The notes beneath the pieces were generated by a model. That model worked only from the letters and a program-made list of their open reading frames with translations. It was not told the origin of the DNA and searched no databases. DNA of 64,000 nucleotides from the NCBI GenBank assembly GCA_024636475.1, contig JAGXHA010000043.1, positions 42,930 to 106,929 on the forward strand, read 5' to 3'. This document shows, piece after piece, positions 38,588 through 47,818 of this stretch (its first letter is position 1; every line of letters starts with the position of its first letter). Source of the DNA: Roseobacter sp. GTDB lineage: Bacteria > Pseudomonadota > Alphaproteobacteria > Rhodobacterales > Rhodobacteraceae. The position numbers were made by a program, and so were the translations under genes.

Positions 38588-41500
38588 ATGAAGTTATTTT
38601 CAGGCAAGTCGCGCCCCGTTCATCTGGGCCCCTACCCGCTGGAGAAGTTGCGGCGGCTGGACACTGCTTTGCCAGCTTTGCCAGACATCCCCTTTCCCAC
38701 CGTCTCGTTTGCGTCAGCGGATCATCCCCAAAACATTATCAACGCCATGGGACCGTTTCAGGCCATGATGGATGCGCTGAGGTCAGGCACGATTGCACAG
38801 ACCAAGGCCGACATCCCGACAGATCCGTTGGAGCGGGCACAGCACCTCAAGGCATTTGGCTATTACAATGATGCGTCCATGATGGGGATCTGCGCCATGC
38901 CGCAGGATGCCATCTTGACTGCGCCGCGCAGAAACGACGGCGTTGCCGCCTTGGTCGAAGATCTCAAGCAGCGCCAGACCACGACCTTGGCCACAGGGAT
39001 CGACGCGATCATGGCGGATCTGCGCGAGACGGCAGGTGCCGATCACGCAAGCATCGCCGATCATACCCATGCGATTGTCGTGCTGACAGCCTTTCCGCGC
39101 GATCCTTTGCCAGGCGAAGCCGGGTGCGACTGGATCACCGACGCACAGCAGCAGCGCGCCGCCCTGCGCGCCACCGAAAACGCAACAGTCTTGGCCGAAT
39201 ATATCCGCATCCTTGGCTTTGACGCGCGCGCGCATTCCGTCACCTCAAGCGATATCCACCTTCCACAGCTGGCACTGGCAGCCGGGCTGACTGTGATGCA
39301 AGATGGCATCCCCCAAGCTCCGTGGCTGGCACACCGCTTTGGTCTGGCGGCCATTACAACCAATATGACCCTGGCCTCCGATTTGCCGCTGAAGGCACTC
39401 GACAGCCAACCTGCGTCCGTGCTGCGCGGCCATGTCTGGCAGCTTGGCACCCATGGCGGGCTGAATGCCCGAAGCCATGATCCTTACGCCAAGCGCAACT
39501 TTGTCGATGGCCCCCACCCGTTCGAGACGTTGAAACGCGTCGACAGCCCCACGACCTATATCGATGCGGCCAACGTCCCGCGCGTGCCCAAGCGGACCGA
39601 CATGTTCGCCCGTGGCCAGTTCGGCGACATGGGCCCCAAGGTGCAGGATGCGATGAAGGGCGGGCAACATATCGTCAAGTCCGCCCCTGCCGCTGCACAG
39701 CGCCGTCTGCTTGGTGCTTTGATCTTGCTGCAAGACGGGGCGATGGCTGCGACACAAACGGCCGATGATCCCGACCGCAATGCGGCCAACCTCAAGGCTG
39801 CGGCATATTTTCTGGGCGTTGACGCCGCGGGCCTGTCTGCCTGCCCGGACTGGACGTGGTACAGCCATGACGCCACCGGCAGCCCCATCACCCCGCCCCA
39901 TGATCACGCGCTTAGCGTCGTGATCGATCAGGGCTTCGAGACGATGGAGGGCGCGTCGGGCGATGACTGGATCAGCACCGCACAATCCATGCGCGCTTAT
40001 TTGCGGTTCTCGGTTCTGGGCGGCATCCTTGCACAGCAATTGCGCAATCTCGGCCATCAGTCAAAGGCACATACGGTGATGGACGGCGATGTGCTGCAAC
40101 CGCCCCTGCTGTTGCTGGCGGGCCTTGGCGAGGTCAGCCGCATCGGCGAGGTGATCCTGAACCCGTTTCTGGGCCCGCGCCTGAAATCCGGCATCGTCAC
40201 CCACACCATGCCCGTCACCCACGACCGGCCCATCGACTTCGGTCTGCAAAAATTCTGCGAAGCCTGCAATAAATGCGCACGTGAATGCCCGTCAGGAGCC
40301 ATCACCGCAGGCCCAAAAAAGATGTTCAACGGCTATGAGATCTGGAAATCAGACAGCCAGAAATGCGCCACCTACCGGATCACCAACAAAGGCGGATCAA
40401 TGTGCGGGCGTTGCATGAAAACCTGCCCGTGGAACCTTGAGGGGCTGTTTGCCGAGGCACCCTTTCGCTGGGCCGCCAGCACGCTCCCCGCCGCAGCCCC
40501 GATCCTTGCGCGGCTCGACGATGCACTGGGGCGGGGCGGGCTGAACCCGGTGAAAAAATGGTGGTGGGATATCGAGCGCCAACGCAGTGGCGAAATCACC
40601 AAACCAACGCACCCTGTCAACGCACGCGATTTGCAGCGCGATCTTGACCTGCGCCCTCAGGATCAGACACTGGCTGTCTACCCTGCCCCGCTTGCCCCCC
40701 ATCCCTGGCCCTATCCTGACCCGATGAACCGCGAGGCGGGGATCAAGGCGCATGCCGCTTTGCTCTCGGCTGACGCGCACCGCAAGCGCAGCGCCGCAGG
40801 GCAAACCGACCACCTGCACCTATATAATGCCAAGACAGACACGCCCGTCCTTGATCTTCGCATCACGGCTGTACAGGCCCTTGGCGATCGCATCACCCTA
40901 TATGATCTGGCCCATCCAGACGGCAGCGATCTGCCACAATGGACGGCAGGCGCGCATCTTGATCTGGTCGTCGCCCCCGAATATCTGCGGCCGTATTCCC
41001 TGCTGGGCGACCCTGCCGACCGAAGCCGGTACCAGATCGCCGTGCTGCGCGAAGACGCAGGGCGCGGCGGCTCTGCCCTGTTGCACCGTATTTTCACGCA
41101 AGGACGCCGGGTTTTCGTCGCAGCGCCGGTCAACCACTTTGAACTTGTCGAAGACGCGCCGCACAGCCTGCTTTTTGGCGGCGGCATTGGCATCACGCCG
41201 ATGATTGCCTTCGCCCACCGTCTGCACAGATTGGGACAGCCTTTCGATCTGCATTACTCGGCCCCCTCCCGCACCGATGCGCCCTTCGTTGACATGTTGG
41301 CCAACACCCGTTGGGCCCACCGCGTCCATTTGCATCTGAGTGCGGAGAATACCCGCGCCGACATGCGCGCGCTGATCACAAATGCCGCGACGGGCACCCA
41401 TGTCTATACCTGCGGGCCAGATGCCTATATGCGGGCCGTGCTGGATGCAGGTGTGGCACAGGGTCTTCCCGAAACCGCTTTGCATCTTGAATATTTCGCG

Positions 41501-41791
41501 CCACCCGAGCAGCCCGAGTATATCAACCACCCCTTCACATTGCGCCTGTCAAACGGTCGCGAGATACCCGTCGCAGCAGATCAAACGGCAAGTGACGCGT
41601 TAATCGCGGCTGACATCAAACTGGACATCAAATGTGCAGATGGCATCTGCGGCGTGTGTAAATGCACCTTGCTTTCAGGGCAGGCAGAGCACCGCGATTT
41701 CGTCCTTTCATCCAAGCAGCGCGAGACATCGATCATCTTGTGCCAGTCGCGCGCTGCCGACCCCGGCGGTGTGCTTGAGATTGATCTATAA
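38588..41791 (+). CDS. Self-sufficient (respiration-independent) reductive dehalogenase fused to an FMN/2Fe-2S reductase
   Basis: Large cytosolic protein of 1067 residues with no Tat signal. The first about 550 residues hold two diverged copies of the corrinoid-binding RdhA fold; compare AEYIRILGFDARAHSVTSSDIHLPQLALAAGL with LAQQLRNLGHQSKAHTVMDGDVLQPPLLLLAGL. Two 4Fe-4S sites follow: Cys557/560/563/567, and Cys593 with Cys606/609/613. The C-terminal third is a phthalate-dioxygenase-reductase-like module: RPYSLLGDP (flavin), GGGIGITPM and YTCGPDAYM (NAD(P)H), and a plant-type 2Fe-2S centre from Cys1016 (CADGICGVCKC). This is the layout of NpRdhA and BhbA, which dehalogenate halophenols aerobically with NAD(P)H. 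The ATG at 38588 is preferred over an in-frame TTG at 38558. Confidence 0.88.
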   Translation: MKLFSGKSRPVHLGPYPLEKLRRLDTALPALPDIPFPTVSFASADHPQNIINAMGPFQAMMDALRSGTIAQTKADIPTDPLERAQHLKAFGYYNDASMMGICAMPQDAILTAPRRNDGVAALVEDLKQRQTTTLATGIDAIMADLRETAGADHASIADHTHAIVVLTAFPRDPLPGEAGCDWITDAQQQRAALRATENATVLAEYIRILGFDARAHSVTSSDIHLPQLALAAGLTVMQDGIPQAPWLAHRFGLAAITTNMTLASDLPLKALDSQPASVLRGHVWQLGTHGGLNARSHDPYAKRNFVDGPHPFETLKRVDSPTTYIDAANVPRVPKRTDMFARGQFGDMGPKVQDAMKGGQHIVKSAPAAAQRRLLGALILLQDGAMAATQTADDPDRNAANLKAAAYFLGVDAAGLSACPDWTWYSHDATGSPITPPHDHALSVVIDQGFETMEGASGDDWISTAQSMRAYLRFSVLGGILAQQLRNLGHQSKAHTVMDGDVLQPPLLLLAGLGEVSRIGEVILNPFLGPRLKSGIVTHTMPVTHDRPIDFGLQKFCEACNKCARECPSGAITAGPKKMFNGYEIWKSDSQKCATYRITNKGGSMCGRCMKTCPWNLEGLFAEAPFRWAASTLPAAAPILARLDDALGRGGLNPVKKWWWDIERQRSGEITKPTHPVNARDLQRDLDLRPQDQTLAVYPAPLAPHPWPYPDPMNREAGIKAHAALLSADAHRKRSAAGQTDHLHLYNAKTDTPVLDLRITAVQALGDRITLYDLAHPDGSDLPQWTAGAHLDLVVAPEYLRPYSLLGDPADRSRYQIAVLREDAGRGGSALLHRIFTQGRRVFVAAPVNHFELVEDAPHSLLFGGGIGITPMIAFAHRLHRLGQPFDLHYSAPSRTDAPFVDMLANTRWAHRVHLHLSAENTRADMRALITNAATGTHVYTCGPDAYMRAVLDAGVAQGLPETALHLEYFAPPEQPEYINHPFTLRLSNGREIPVAADQTASDALIAADIKLDIKCADGICGVCKCTLLSGQAEHRDFVLSSKQRETSIILCQSRAADPGGVLEIDL

Positions 41792-41974
41792 ACCGGATTT
41801 CGAATTCACATGGGCACCCTTCAACGATCATCCCACCGCGCCCTATCTTGGAAGCACACGCCTTTCGACATCCGCTTCCAGATGGCCTAAAATCCTCGCC
41901 GAAGGCTCTCCCGATTGCCACCAGCCCCGTCACCCCCTATATCGCGCTTATCCCGTCCAAAAAGGCCAGTAAAC

Positions 41975-42664
41975 ATGACATTCGACCGCTCGATTAAAAT
42001 CGCACCGTCCATCCTCGCAGCTGATTTCGCCAATTTCGGAGCAGAATGCGAAGCCATTGAGGCGCAAGGCGCGGATTGGGTCCATGTCGACGTAATGGAT
42101 GGTCATTTTGTCCCCAACATCAGCTTTGGGCCGACAACCTGCGCTGCGATCCGCCCGCATATCAAGGGCGTGATGGACGTGCACCTGATGATCTCGCCGG
42201 TTGATCCCTATATCGACGCCTTCGCGCAAGCCGGTGCGGACATTATTACCGCCCATGTCGAGGCTGGCCCGCATATCCACCGGACGCTGCAGGCGATCCG
42301 GGGTGCCGGGGCCAAGGCGGGCGTCGCCCTCAACCCCGGCACCCCAGCAGAGGCTGTTGCCCATCTGCTTGATATCACTGACCTCATTTGTGTGATGACC
42401 GTAAACCCCGGTTTCGGCGGCCAGAAATTCATCGACATGACGGACAAGATCAAAACCCTGCGCGCCATGATCGGCGACCGCCCGATCCACATTGAAATCG
42501 ACGGCGGCGTGGATGTGAAAACGGCCCCCGGCGTTGCGCAGGCGGGTGCCGATGTCTTGGTTGCGGGCTCTGCCGTGTTCAGGGGCGGTTCAGTGACCGA
42601 CCCTGCGCCTTATGGGGACAACATCCGTGCAATCCGCACAGCGGCACAGGGTGTCTACGTCTAG
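41975..42664 (+). CDS. rpe: Ribulose-phosphate 3-epimerase
   Basis: TIM-barrel epimerase of 229 residues that interconverts ribulose 5-phosphate and xylulose 5-phosphate. Signatures are complete: IAPSILAADFANFGAECEAIEAQGADWVHVDVMDGHFVPNISFGP at the N-terminus, DVHLMI, VMTVNPGFGGQKF and IEIDGGV, giving the paired Asp and His metal ligands. The start at 41975 (MTFDRSIKIAPSIL) removes a 20-residue proline-rich extension. It stands alone downstream of the dehalogenase, 183 bases away; it faces the CoA-ligase operon tail to tail. Confidence 0.96.
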   Translation: MTFDRSIKIAPSILAADFANFGAECEAIEAQGADWVHVDVMDGHFVPNISFGPTTCAAIRPHIKGVMDVHLMISPVDPYIDAFAQAGADIITAHVEAGPHIHRTLQAIRGAGAKAGVALNPGTPAEAVAHLLDITDLICVMTVNPGFGGQKFIDMTDKIKTLRAMIGDRPIHIEIDGGVDVKTAPGVAQAGADVLVAGSAVFRGGSVTDPAPYGDNIRAIRTAAQGVYV

Positions 42665-42676
42665 GCCGCGCTTCCG

Positions 42677-44170
42677 TCAGGCAAGCTGGTCCTTGAACGT
42701 CTCGACCAGCTTGTGCTTGAGGATTTTGCCAGTGGGTGCCGCAGGCAGTTCTGTTGCGATGATAAACTGTTTGGGCCGCTTGTAGCCCGCCAGCCGTTCT
42801 TTTACAAAAATGCGCAACTCTTCGACGTCGACGCTATCGCCCACGGCGATCTGGACAAAAGCCAGAACTTCCTCGTCCCCATTCTTAGTGCGTCCGACGA
42901 CAGCAGACTGGATAACCTGCGGGTGATCGTTGATCGCGGCCTCGACCTCGGGCGGGTAGACGTTAAAGCCGCCGTGGATGATCAACTCTTTCGAGCGCCC
43001 AAGAATATGCAGCAGGCCGTGTTCGTCCAGTTTGCCCAGATCTCCGGTGCGCAACCAGCCTTCGGCATCCAGTACCTTTGCGGTCTCGGTCGGGTTTTTA
43101 TAGTAGCCCTTCATGATATGGGGCCCGCGCGTCAAAACCTCGCCCATGCCCGCTGCGCCACCCTCAACGGTGTCGTCGATCCTAACCTCGACACCCGGCA
43201 ATGGCGGGCCGACAGACACGTCGGACGATCCAATGGGGTTCGTCGTGGCCGAGGTACCCGCCGTGGTCTCGGTCATGCCATAACCGTTCTGTATCGCGAC
43301 GCCGTAGAACCCTTCGGCCTTGCGTTTCCACGCAGGGTCCAGCGGTGCCGCCCCAGACGAGACATACCGCAGCGTTTCAGAGTTGAGCTGTGCCAGCCCC
43401 TGCTCTTTGGTGTATTGCATCAACAGCGCATGCATTTGCGGCACTGCGGACAGGAAATTCACACCTGATGTCAGTGCATTATAAAGCTTCTCAGCCGAAA
43501 ACCGCGCCTCAAGCCGCACTTCCGCCCCGATATAGACCGATGCGGTCATGACCGAACACAGGCCAAACACATGGGTCAGCGGCAGCACACCGTAAACCAC
43601 ATCGCCAGGGTTCATGCCGCGCAGATTGGCCGATGTCATCCCACCAAAACGCACGTTCGAATGGGTCAGCATCACGCCTTTTGGATCGCCTGTTGTGCCG
43701 GTGGTATACAGCAGAACGGCAACGTCATCCAGATCGGCGTCGGGGTTGCTGGCAATCGGCGTGGCAAGGTGCATCGTCCCGAATGCCCCAGATACCTCGC
43801 TGGGTGCCATGCTTTGCCCATGTTTTAAGGCGTCCGGTGACGCTTGAGAGGTCATAAAAACCGCTGCTGGGCTCGCGTGATCAAGGATGCGCTTCACCTC
43901 GGCTTCGGTCTGGCGTGCGTTCACGGGGATGATCACCGCACCCGCTTTCCATGTTCCGAAAATCGTGGCAACCGCAGCCGCGCAGTTTTCTGACAGCAGT
44001 AGCACCCGGTCGGTGGGCTGAACCCCTGCTTCTTTCAGCGTCGCGGCGATATCATCGCTGGCCTTGTCAAAATCCTTGAAAGTCCAGTTTGTGCCGACAC
44101 TGTCGCTGAAGGCCGGTGCGTCACCGCGCGCTTCTGCTTGGCGGCTCAGGTATTCCTCTGCACGTGCCAT
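42677..44170 (-). CDS. Acyl-CoA synthetase (adenylate-forming), pim-like cluster
   Basis: CoA ligase of 497 residues. Core motifs: LLYTTGTTGDPKGVMLTHSN (phosphate loop), NGYGMTETTAG, RTGDLGKLDEHGLLHILGRSKELIIHGGFNVYPPEVE and the catalytic Lys in PTGKILKHKL. The start at 44170 (MARAEEYLSRQ) has GGAAAG upstream; a 107-codon extension in frame is rejected because it covers the neighbouring gene's downstream region with no similarity. It is the last gene of a beta-oxidation operon on the minus strand and should activate the acid that the other enzymes degrade. Confidence 0.9.
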   Translation of the reverse strand: MARAEEYLSRQAEARGDAPAFSDSVGTNWTFKDFDKASDDIAATLKEAGVQPTDRVLLLSENCAAAVATIFGTWKAGAVIIPVNARQTEAEVKRILDHASPAAVFMTSQASPDALKHGQSMAPSEVSGAFGTMHLATPIASNPDADLDDVAVLLYTTGTTGDPKGVMLTHSNVRFGGMTSANLRGMNPGDVVYGVLPLTHVFGLCSVMTASVYIGAEVRLEARFSAEKLYNALTSGVNFLSAVPQMHALLMQYTKEQGLAQLNSETLRYVSSGAAPLDPAWKRKAEGFYGVAIQNGYGMTETTAGTSATTNPIGSSDVSVGPPLPGVEVRIDDTVEGGAAGMGEVLTRGPHIMKGYYKNPTETAKVLDAEGWLRTGDLGKLDEHGLLHILGRSKELIIHGGFNVYPPEVEAAINDHPQVIQSAVVGRTKNGDEEVLAFVQIAVGDSVDVEELRIFVKERLAGYKRPKQFIIATELPAAPTGKILKHKLVETFKDQLA

Positions 44171-44249
44171 ATCTTTCCTGCCTCCCCGCAGTCGTTCCTT
44201 ATGCGCGCCGAAATATCCTGACGCGCGTGTATTTTGCTTCGGTGGCTGA

Positions 44250-45023
44250 TCAGCCCCCGTAGTTTGGCTTGCGCTTTTCCAGAAACGCCGCGATGCCTTC
44301 GGCGGCTTCGTCAGCGCCTGCCGCGTGGGCCATAGCGTTGCGTTCGGCGTCAAGCTGTTCGGCCTCGGACACGTCGTATCCTTGGGCGACCAGTCTGCGA
44401 ATGACCGCCTGTGCCGCGCGCGGGCCTTGTGCCAGACGGTCGGCAAACGCCATCGCACCTGCAAAAGCTTCGCCGGGTTCGGCCACCGCATTCACCACGC
44501 CAAGATCATGCATCCGGTCCACGGTTACGGCTTGGGCAAGCAAGCACATCTCCATCGACAGTTGGCGCGGTAAGGTGCTGGCCAGCGAGGCGGTCAGACC
44601 ACCGTCGGGCACAAGCCCCGCCTTGACATAGGCGGCTGTGAATTTAGCGCCCTTGGCCGCGACGATCAGGTCACAGGCCAGCGCAAAGGATAGCCCGGCC
44701 CCCGCTGCACCGCCTTCAACAGCGGCGATGACCGGCACAGGGCTGTTACGAATGGCGCGGATCAGGCTGTGCAGTTCGTCGATCTTGTCCCGGCGTTCGC
44801 CTTCGTCCAGATCACGCCGAGAAATCAAGACGTTCAGATCGCCCCCCGCACAGAAAAAATCGCCTTCGGAGGTCAGGATCACAGCCCGAACCCGAGGGTG
44901 CGATGCCAATTCAATCGCTTGCTGGATACAGGCATAAAGCTCGGGCGACAGCGCACCGCGTTTGTGGGCATTGCCGTTCCAAACGATGATCCGGTCACCC
45001 TTGTCCTCGATCCGTGCGCTCAT
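44250..45023 (-). CDS. Enoyl-CoA hydratase/isomerase family protein
   Basis: Crotonase-fold enzyme of 257 residues. Oxyanion-hole segments are visible: SEGDFFCAGGDLNVL (with CAGGDL) and VEGGAAGAGLSFALACDLIVAAKGAKF, followed by LVPDGGLTASL. It hydrates 2-enoyl-CoA or isomerises it. The stretch after the second motif has no distinct specificity sign. AGGAG precedes the ATG; the start overlaps the stop of the thioesterase by 4 bases (ATGA). Confidence 0.9.
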   Translation of the reverse strand: MSARIEDKGDRIIVWNGNAHKRGALSPELYACIQQAIELASHPRVRAVILTSEGDFFCAGGDLNVLISRRDLDEGERRDKIDELHSLIRAIRNSPVPVIAAVEGGAAGAGLSFALACDLIVAAKGAKFTAAYVKAGLVPDGGLTASLASTLPRQLSMEMCLLAQAVTVDRMHDLGVVNAVAEPGEAFAGAMAFADRLAQGPRAAQAVIRRLVAQGYDVSEAEQLDAERNAMAHAAGADEAAEGIAAFLEKRKPNYGG

Positions 45024-45460
45024 GTCAGTTTCTCCTGTGGGACGCGCTTGAACACGCCCGTCGATGTCGCAATGACTGTGCCGTCTTCGTGGACGAGTTC
45101 CGCGTCGATATAGAGCAAGCTGCGCCCACCGCCTTTGATCCGGCCCGTTGCGGTCACCCGCCCCGGCTTGCCCGCCGCCAGAAATTGAGTGGTAAGCGAG
45201 ATTGTCAGAAACGGGTTGCGGCCGGTCGGATCAACGCTGAGCGATCCGGTCATGCCACAGGCGTTATCCAGCAAGGTCGCGGCGATCCCACCATGCAGGA
45301 CGCCGTGCCGGTTCAGATGCTGCGGACCCAGATCAAGATAGCAGCGCCCCCGTGGCGGATCGGATATGTCGACGACATATCCGACCAGCGTCTGGGTGCC
45401 GGTCTCGTCCCGGATCAACTTGCTTTCATCAGGCTGCAGCAAGGGCGATATACCGTTCAA
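45020..45460 (-). CDS. PaaI-family hotdog thioesterase
   Basis: Hotdog-fold protein of up to 146 residues resembling PaaI-type acyl-CoA thioesterases: LNRHGVLHGGIAATLLDNACGMTG carries the active-site Asn/His/Gly and Asp, and FLTISLTTQFLAAGKPG follows. Such enzymes release stalled CoA intermediates. The start is uncertain: the frame opens with TTG at 45460 inside the 3' end of the acyl-CoA dehydrogenase gene, and later TTG codons (for example 45442) are possible; no ATG is available before the conserved region. Confidence 0.82.
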   Translation of the reverse strand: MNGISPLLQPDESKLIRDETGTQTLVGYVVDISDPPRGRCYLDLGPQHLNRHGVLHGGIAATLLDNACGMTGSLSVDPTGRNPFLTISLTTQFLAAGKPGRVTATGRIKGGGRSLLYIDAELVHEDGTVIATSTGVFKRVPQEKLT

Positions 45461-46562
45461 GATGGTGGTCGGTGTCGCCGAAGCGGTGGTCTGACATGAT
45501 GATACGCTTGGCGATATGGGCCAGTTCGTATTCTTGCGTCATGGCAATACCGCCATGCATCTGGATGCTGTCTTCGGCAACCAGACGTCCTGCGCGGCCC
45601 AGCAGGTTCTTGGCCGCAGAGACATGGCTTTCGCGGGCCTTGCGATCATGCTCAAGATGACCCGCCGCAACGATCACCGCAGAGCGAGCCTGCTCCATCT
45701 CGATCAGCAGGTCGGACATGCGGTGCGCAAGCGCCTGAAACGTGCCGATGGGCTTGCCGAACTGTTTGCGCGTCATCAGATAGTCACGCGTCAGACGGCA
45801 GGCTGTTTCCATGGCCCCCAGCGTTTCGGCACAGATCGCGACATTGGCCGCAGCAATACGCGCCTCGATCGCCATGAACGCCTTGCCAGCCTCGCCCAAG
45901 CGGGCAGAGGCAGGGACGCTGACATCATCCAACGTGACTTCGGCAGCGCGGCCACCCGCCAACAAAGCATAGCCTTGCAGCGTGATGCCTTTAGCATCGG
46001 CAGGCACCAAGTAAAGCGAGATGCCGTCTTCGTCGCCCACGTCACCGCTTTCACGGGCAGAGACAACCAGCATGTTGGCATTTTCCGCGTTCACAACAAC
46101 AGCCTTGCGACCGTTCAGCACGATGTTGTCGCCATCGGCCTTGGCCGTGGTGCTGACGCGGTTGATGTCATAGCGGCTGGCGGGTTCACCATGGGCGAAT
46201 GCCAGCTGCAGCGTGCCGCCGATGATCTCTTCAATATGGGCTTTTTGATCGTCATTGCCCAAGTCGGCAATCAGACCGCCACCCAAAACCGCCGTATCAA
46301 GGAAGGGTTCAACCACGCCTGCGCGGCCCAGCTCTTCAAAGACAACGGCGATGTCGAAACCCGCGCCGCCAAAGCCGCCCTGATCTTCCGTGAAAAGCGC
46401 GCCGATGATGCCCAGTTCGGCAAGTCCGTTCCAGATATCAGCAGAAAAGCCTGTGTCGCTTTCCAGGATCTTGTTGCGCTCGGCTGTGCCGTATTTGTCG
46501 CGCAGGAAACGCCGCAGGCTGTCCTGCAGCATTTGGCGCTCTTCGGTCAGGTCAAAGTTCAT
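45429..46562 (-). CDS. Acyl-CoA dehydrogenase, small PimD-like subunit
   Basis: Acyl-CoA dehydrogenase-family protein of 377 residues. It starts MNFDLTEERQMLQDSLRRFL and has QMHGGIAMTQEYELAHIAKRI at the C-terminus, but lacks the GGSNEI/EGTS motif of the catalytic base loop. It is translationally coupled (ATGA) to a 401-residue dehydrogenase. In Rhodopseudomonas palustris, PimC/PimD are such a large/small pair that oxidises pimeloyl-CoA, so a heteromeric enzyme is likely. Alone it may be catalytically incomplete. Confidence 0.87.
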   Translation of the reverse strand: MNFDLTEERQMLQDSLRRFLRDKYGTAERNKILESDTGFSADIWNGLAELGIIGALFTEDQGGFGGAGFDIAVVFEELGRAGVVEPFLDTAVLGGGLIADLGNDDQKAHIEEIIGGTLQLAFAHGEPASRYDINRVSTTAKADGDNIVLNGRKAVVVNAENANMLVVSARESGDVGDEDGISLYLVPADAKGITLQGYALLAGGRAAEVTLDDVSVPASARLGEAGKAFMAIEARIAAANVAICAETLGAMETACRLTRDYLMTRKQFGKPIGTFQALAHRMSDLLIEMEQARSAVIVAAGHLEHDRKARESHVSAAKNLLGRAGRLVAEDSIQMHGGIAMTQEYELAHIAKRIIMSDHRFGDTDHHLERYIALAAA

Positions 46563-47764
46563 GCGCCACCTCCCATCATTGTTTTCGCGATAATCTGGCG
46601 CTGAATCTCGTTCGAGCCGCCAAAGATCGACAGTTTGCGGTTGTTGAAATACTGCGCTGCCACGGGGCCCGCGTTCAGCGGATCTGGCAGGGCTAGGTTC
46701 GATCCTTCGATTGCTTCAGACGCAAACGGCATCGCATAGGCACCGGCCGCACGGCGCGCCAGATCGTTGATTTCCTGACGAATTATCGTGCCTTTGACCT
46801 TGAGCATGGACGATTCAACACCTGGTGCCGTGCCAGCCGCGGCCTTGGACACGATGCGCAGATTTGTCGTGCTCATCGCCATCAGGTCAATTTCCACCCG
46901 TGCGACACGCGCCGCGAAGTGGGGGTTTTCCATCAATGGCTTGCCGCCCGACATTTCAGCCCGCGCAATGCGTTTGACCGCAGTCAGACCCGCCTGAGAG
47001 AACCCGACGCCCGCGATGTTTGTCCGCTCGTGGGTCAGCAGGTACTTGGCATAGGTCCAACCTTCGTTTTCCTTGCCGACAAGGTTCTCAACGGGCACCT
47101 TGCAATCGCTAAACCAGACTTCGTTCACTTCGTGAGTACCGTCGAGCAGAATGATCGGGCGCACTTCGACGCCGGGGGCTTCCATGTCGATCAACAGAAA
47201 CGAGATGCCTTCCTGCTGCTTTACCTTTTTATCGGTGCGCACCAGACAGAAGATCATGTTCGCGTGCTGGCCAAGGGTCGTCCAGGTTTTCTGACCATTG
47301 ACGATGTAATGCGTCCCTTCTTCGTTCAGCACAGCCTCGGTCTTGAGGGACGCAAGATCGGACCCGGCACCGGGTTCGGAATATCCCTGACACCACCAGT
47401 CTTCACCCGACAGGATCCGCGGCAACCAATAGTCGTTCTGTTCCTGGCTGCCGAATTTTTGCAGCACAGGGGCCAGCATCGACAGACCGAACGGCACGAT
47501 GCGCGGGGCATAGGCGGCGGCGGATTCTTCTTCGAAGATGTGGCGCTGGACTGCGTCCCATTCGGCACCGCCGAATTTCTTGGGCCAGTTCGGAGCAAGC
47601 CAGCCCTGTTCGTTCAGGATGGCGTGCCATTTTTCCTGACCTTCTTTACCCAATTCTTCGCCTTTGCGAATTTTATCGCTCATTTCCTTGGGCAATTTTT
47701 CGTCCAGAAAGGCGCGCACTTCGGCGCGGAATGCCTTTTCGTCGTCGCTATAGCTCAGATCCAT
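46559..47764 (-). CDS. Acyl-CoA dehydrogenase, large PimC-like subunit
   Basis: Acyl-CoA dehydrogenase of 401 residues. Signatures: GYSEPGAGSDLASLKTEA (flavin/substrate middle domain), WTTLGQHANMIFCLVRTD and SIFGGSNEIQRQIIAKTMM at the C-terminus. The extra N-terminal helix KEMSDKIRKGEELGKEG is typical of the pim/steroid paired type. GGAGG lies before the ATG at 47764. It is the proximal partner of the 377-residue dehydrogenase; together they probably desaturate a dicarboxyl- or alicyclic-CoA. Confidence 0.9.
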   Translation of the reverse strand: MDLSYSDDEKAFRAEVRAFLDEKLPKEMSDKIRKGEELGKEGQEKWHAILNEQGWLAPNWPKKFGGAEWDAVQRHIFEEESAAAYAPRIVPFGLSMLAPVLQKFGSQEQNDYWLPRILSGEDWWCQGYSEPGAGSDLASLKTEAVLNEEGTHYIVNGQKTWTTLGQHANMIFCLVRTDKKVKQQEGISFLLIDMEAPGVEVRPIILLDGTHEVNEVWFSDCKVPVENLVGKENEGWTYAKYLLTHERTNIAGVGFSQAGLTAVKRIARAEMSGGKPLMENPHFAARVARVEIDLMAMSTTNLRIVSKAAAGTAPGVESSMLKVKGTIIRQEINDLARRAAGAYAMPFASEAIEGSNLALPDPLNAGPVAAQYFNNRKLSIFGGSNEIQRQIIAKTMMGGGA

Positions 47765-47818
47765 TAGATTTTCCTCCGGTTGAATTTGATGTCGGGGTCG
47801 CCCCCGAAAGGTATTGAA

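Noticed and set aside
44171..44491. 107-codon N-terminal extension of the CoA ligase
   Set aside because: It overlaps the enoyl-CoA hydratase gene on the same strand, and the ATG at 44170 has a good ribosome binding site.
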